A stretch of 64,000 nt of DNA from Akkermansia muciniphila (GTDB lineage: Bacteria; Verrucomicrobiota; Verrucomicrobiia; Limisphaerales; SIAT01), in contig CAMDJP010000007.1 in assembly GCA_945900775.1 (NCBI GenBank), forward strand, positions 1 to 64,000, written 5' to 3'. Under the pieces are notes generated by a model. It did not search any database. It was not told the origin of the DNA and saw only the letters and a program-made list of their open reading frames with translations. Each line of letters starts with the position of its first letter. The first letter of the stretch is position 1. Both the position numbers and the translations under genes were made by a program. Positions 62,488 to 64,000 of this stretch are shown in pieces.

Positions 62488-64000
62488 CTACGGCTGGACG
62501 CTTAACACCGCCGTTGTCGCATTTCTATTCGCTGCGGTCGTAAGGACAACTGTCGCATTATTGTTCAGGGTGGCGTACCACGCGGCGGGCACTGCAGTCT
62601 TGGCGATGATGATTCGAGTGCCATCGGCGCTGAAGGTAACGCCGGCAGGCGGAGCCACCGGATCTACCGAGATGCTGCCGGCCGCGTTCGCGTCTCTAAG
62701 GAAGGAGAGTGTTTTAACACCGCGCATATTCGCAATACTGGCAGTAATAGAGAGGCTGCCATCTTGGAATGCGTTGGAGTAGGTACCGTTGCCATCAAAA
62801 CCGCTGTTTGTGCCAGAGTAGACGACTGCCGGGGTAGGGGAGAACGTCGAATTGTTCGAGACACTGAAGAAGCCGGTGCTGTTGTTGTTACTCACCACAG
62901 AGCCAACTGGATTCGTCACCCGCACACGACGCGAGCTGTTGCTGACGGAGTCGAGGAGATGCCCTTGTGAGAAATCATCCCCTGTCACCGTGATTAAGGT
63001 ACTTGTAGAGCTGCCGCCGAATGACACTAGTGTCGCTTGATCGATTGCCGTCACGCCGGTGATTGGACTGCCCGATGCGTCGACAATCTCAATCTTGGTC
63101 ATATAACCAAGGTTCGCACCGGTGAAGGTGAGGGTTCCATTGCGCTCAAATGCTTGGATGCCTAAAGTAGTCCCATTTCCGCCCAGCGAGGCGAACGTCG
63201 GCGGAAGCGCGACATCGAAACGTTGTGAAACTGGGCTATTAGCAGCCGTACGCTCACTCAACACTTGGAAACGACGGAAGTGCGAGGTGCTGTTTGAATC
63301 CGCATTCGCGCCATCCGCGAAGGTGATGGTCTGTGTATCGATAGTGATTGATGTGTCGGTGACGGTCACACCATTCACAGGGAGACTGATACGAGGACGC
63401 GTGGAGGCCGTTCCCAAAGAACCCGCGGCATCATTCACAATTTGAATTTCTGTAGCCCCTAGCAGGCCGGTGCCCGTGATCACGATGTCATCGCCCGTTG
63501 CCTGGCTGCGATCAAATGCGGTCGGGTGGAATGCGGAGAAGCCAGCGATGGCTATGACCGTGGGCTGGACGTTTACGTTGAACGTGGAAGTTGTATTGCT
63601 AGTCCCAGCACCAATCTCGTTGCGGACACGGAAACGGCGCTTGAAGGTGGTTCCGTTGCCATCCGCGCTCGCGTCCGTAAAGCTATTGGCAGCGATACTG
63701 ATTATTGTGCCATTGGCATTCACAGAGACACCAGCCGCCGGCAATTCGAGTACTGCTGCTGGACTGAAAGCGCTACCATCATCCTTGATGATTTCAATTT
63801 CAGTAGCGGTAACAAACCCTGTTCCATTGATATCGATGGCTGTATCGCGCTGAAAATTGCTGCTGGTAAGTCCAAGCGCAGTCACCGTCGGTGTGCTAGT
63901 GATGTTGGCGAGCAAGGGATTTGTTGCCGGGCTCAGATCGGCGGTTGTATTAGCGCGCGCGACCCGGATACGGCGGTTGGCACCGTCAGCTGCACCGGTT
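62488..64000 (-). CDS. TIG/Ig-like repeat protein, N-terminus beyond the window
   Basis: Partial: about 503 residues are present and the frame continues beyond the right edge. The visible repeats match those of the protein at 53006-56758. They include ANRRIRVARANTTADLSP followed by SPTVT-type starts, FQRDTAIDINGTGFVTATEIEI, SFDRSQATGDDIVITGTGL, and the end TTAANRNATTAVLSVQP. Compare RRIRVARASAAADLS and ETAANRNATTFSTG in the other protein. They are clear paralogues. They lie in opposite orientation, pointing at each other. Probably exported. Confidence 0.85.
   Translation of the reverse strand, partial: TGAADGANRRIRVARANTTADLSPATNPLLANITSTPTVTALGLTSSNFQRDTAIDINGTGFVTATEIEIIKDDGSAFSPAAVLELPAAGVSVNANGTIISIAANSFTDASADGNGTTFKRRFRVRNEIGAGTSNTTSTFNVNVQPTVIAIAGFSAFHPTAFDRSQATGDDIVITGTGLLGATEIQIVNDAAGSLGTASTRPRISLPVNGVTVTDTSITIDTQTITFADGANADSNSTSHFRRFQVLSERTAANSPVSQRFDVALPPTFASLGGNGTTLGIQAFERNGTLTFTGANLGYMTKIEIVDASGSPITGVTAIDQATLVSFGGSSTSTLITVTGDDFSQGHLLDSVSNSSRRVRVTNPVGSVVSNNNSTGFFSVSNNSTFSPTPAVVYSGTNSGFDGNGTYSNAFQDGSLSITASIANMRGVKTLSFLRDANAAGSISVDPVAPPAGVTFSADGTRIIIAKTAVPAAWYATLNNNATVVLTTAANRNATTAVLSVQP

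Overview
The window reads as a continuous piece of a GC-rich chromosome from a member of the PVC superphylum, most likely a verrucomicrobium. Four things point there. The first is a DUF1549/DUF1553 protein with a planctomycete-type cytochrome motif (47219-50803), followed at once by a DUF1501 protein (50846-52270). The second is a long MoxR/DUF58/BatA/VWA operon that ends in a squalene-cyclase-like repeat protein. The third is a chlamydia-type ribonucleotide reductase. The fourth is an abundance of secreted TPR, PQQ and repeat proteins. The phylum is inferred from gene content; no ribosomal RNA is present.

Layout, left half. tRNA-Cys (162-236, minus) and a secreted alpha/beta hydrolase come first, then mfd-mtnA (minus). 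A membrane-anchored protein of unknown function and pyrF follow (plus). A very compact minus-strand cluster at 8596-9682 encodes DsrE-, DsrF- and DsrH-like proteins and a glutaredoxin; its 55-residue DsrH-like member lies below usual gene-calling size. Next is a minus-strand group of EamA transporter, glutaredoxin, lipA and ligA with 4-base overlaps, then a rhodanese. From 29147 down to 15152 runs a seven-gene operon: zinc-ribbon MoxR ATPase, DUF58, BatA-like, VWA protein, large membrane coiled-coil protein, Gln/Gly/Ser-rich coiled-coil protein and cyclase-like protein. A pair of M16 peptidases, one active and one lacking HxxEH, a NUDIX hydrolase, a small lipoprotein and an FmdB-type zinc-ribbon protein complete this half.

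Middle. The segment 33.0-34.8 kb is visibly more AT-rich and holds a broken IS3-type transposase. It is followed by a promoter with two NrdR-box-like sites (34737-34784), a leader of about 350 bases with several stem-loops, and nrdA-nrdB. NrdB has Phe in place of the radical Tyr and Glu in place of the usual Asp ligand, with every metal ligand offset by a constant +7 from Chlamydia trachomatis R2c, so it is a class Ic enzyme. A terminator follows nrdB; dcd and an esterase come next, so nucleotide metabolism is grouped here. Then come a DUF362-type protein, a TPR lipoprotein, dnaG, and an NfeD-FloA-hypothetical operon ending in a bidirectional terminator.

Right end. After the DUF1549/1553-DUF1501 pair there is a small secreted protein and a 1250-residue secreted protein built of TIG-like repeats. 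A close paralogue of the latter is transcribed toward it from beyond the right edge (62488-64000). Between these two lie an ECF sigma-factor gene broken by a frameshift and a nonsense codon, a PQQ beta-propeller protein, an LptE-like lipoprotein with a BamD-like TPR protein (outer-membrane biogenesis), and a HAD phosphatase.

The best candidates for something undescribed are the class Ic RNR with its NrdR operator pair and structured leader, the seven-gene MoxR operon with its Gln/Gly/Ser-rich protein, and the inverted pair of TIG-repeat giants. All calls come from reading the sequence; no database search was possible.
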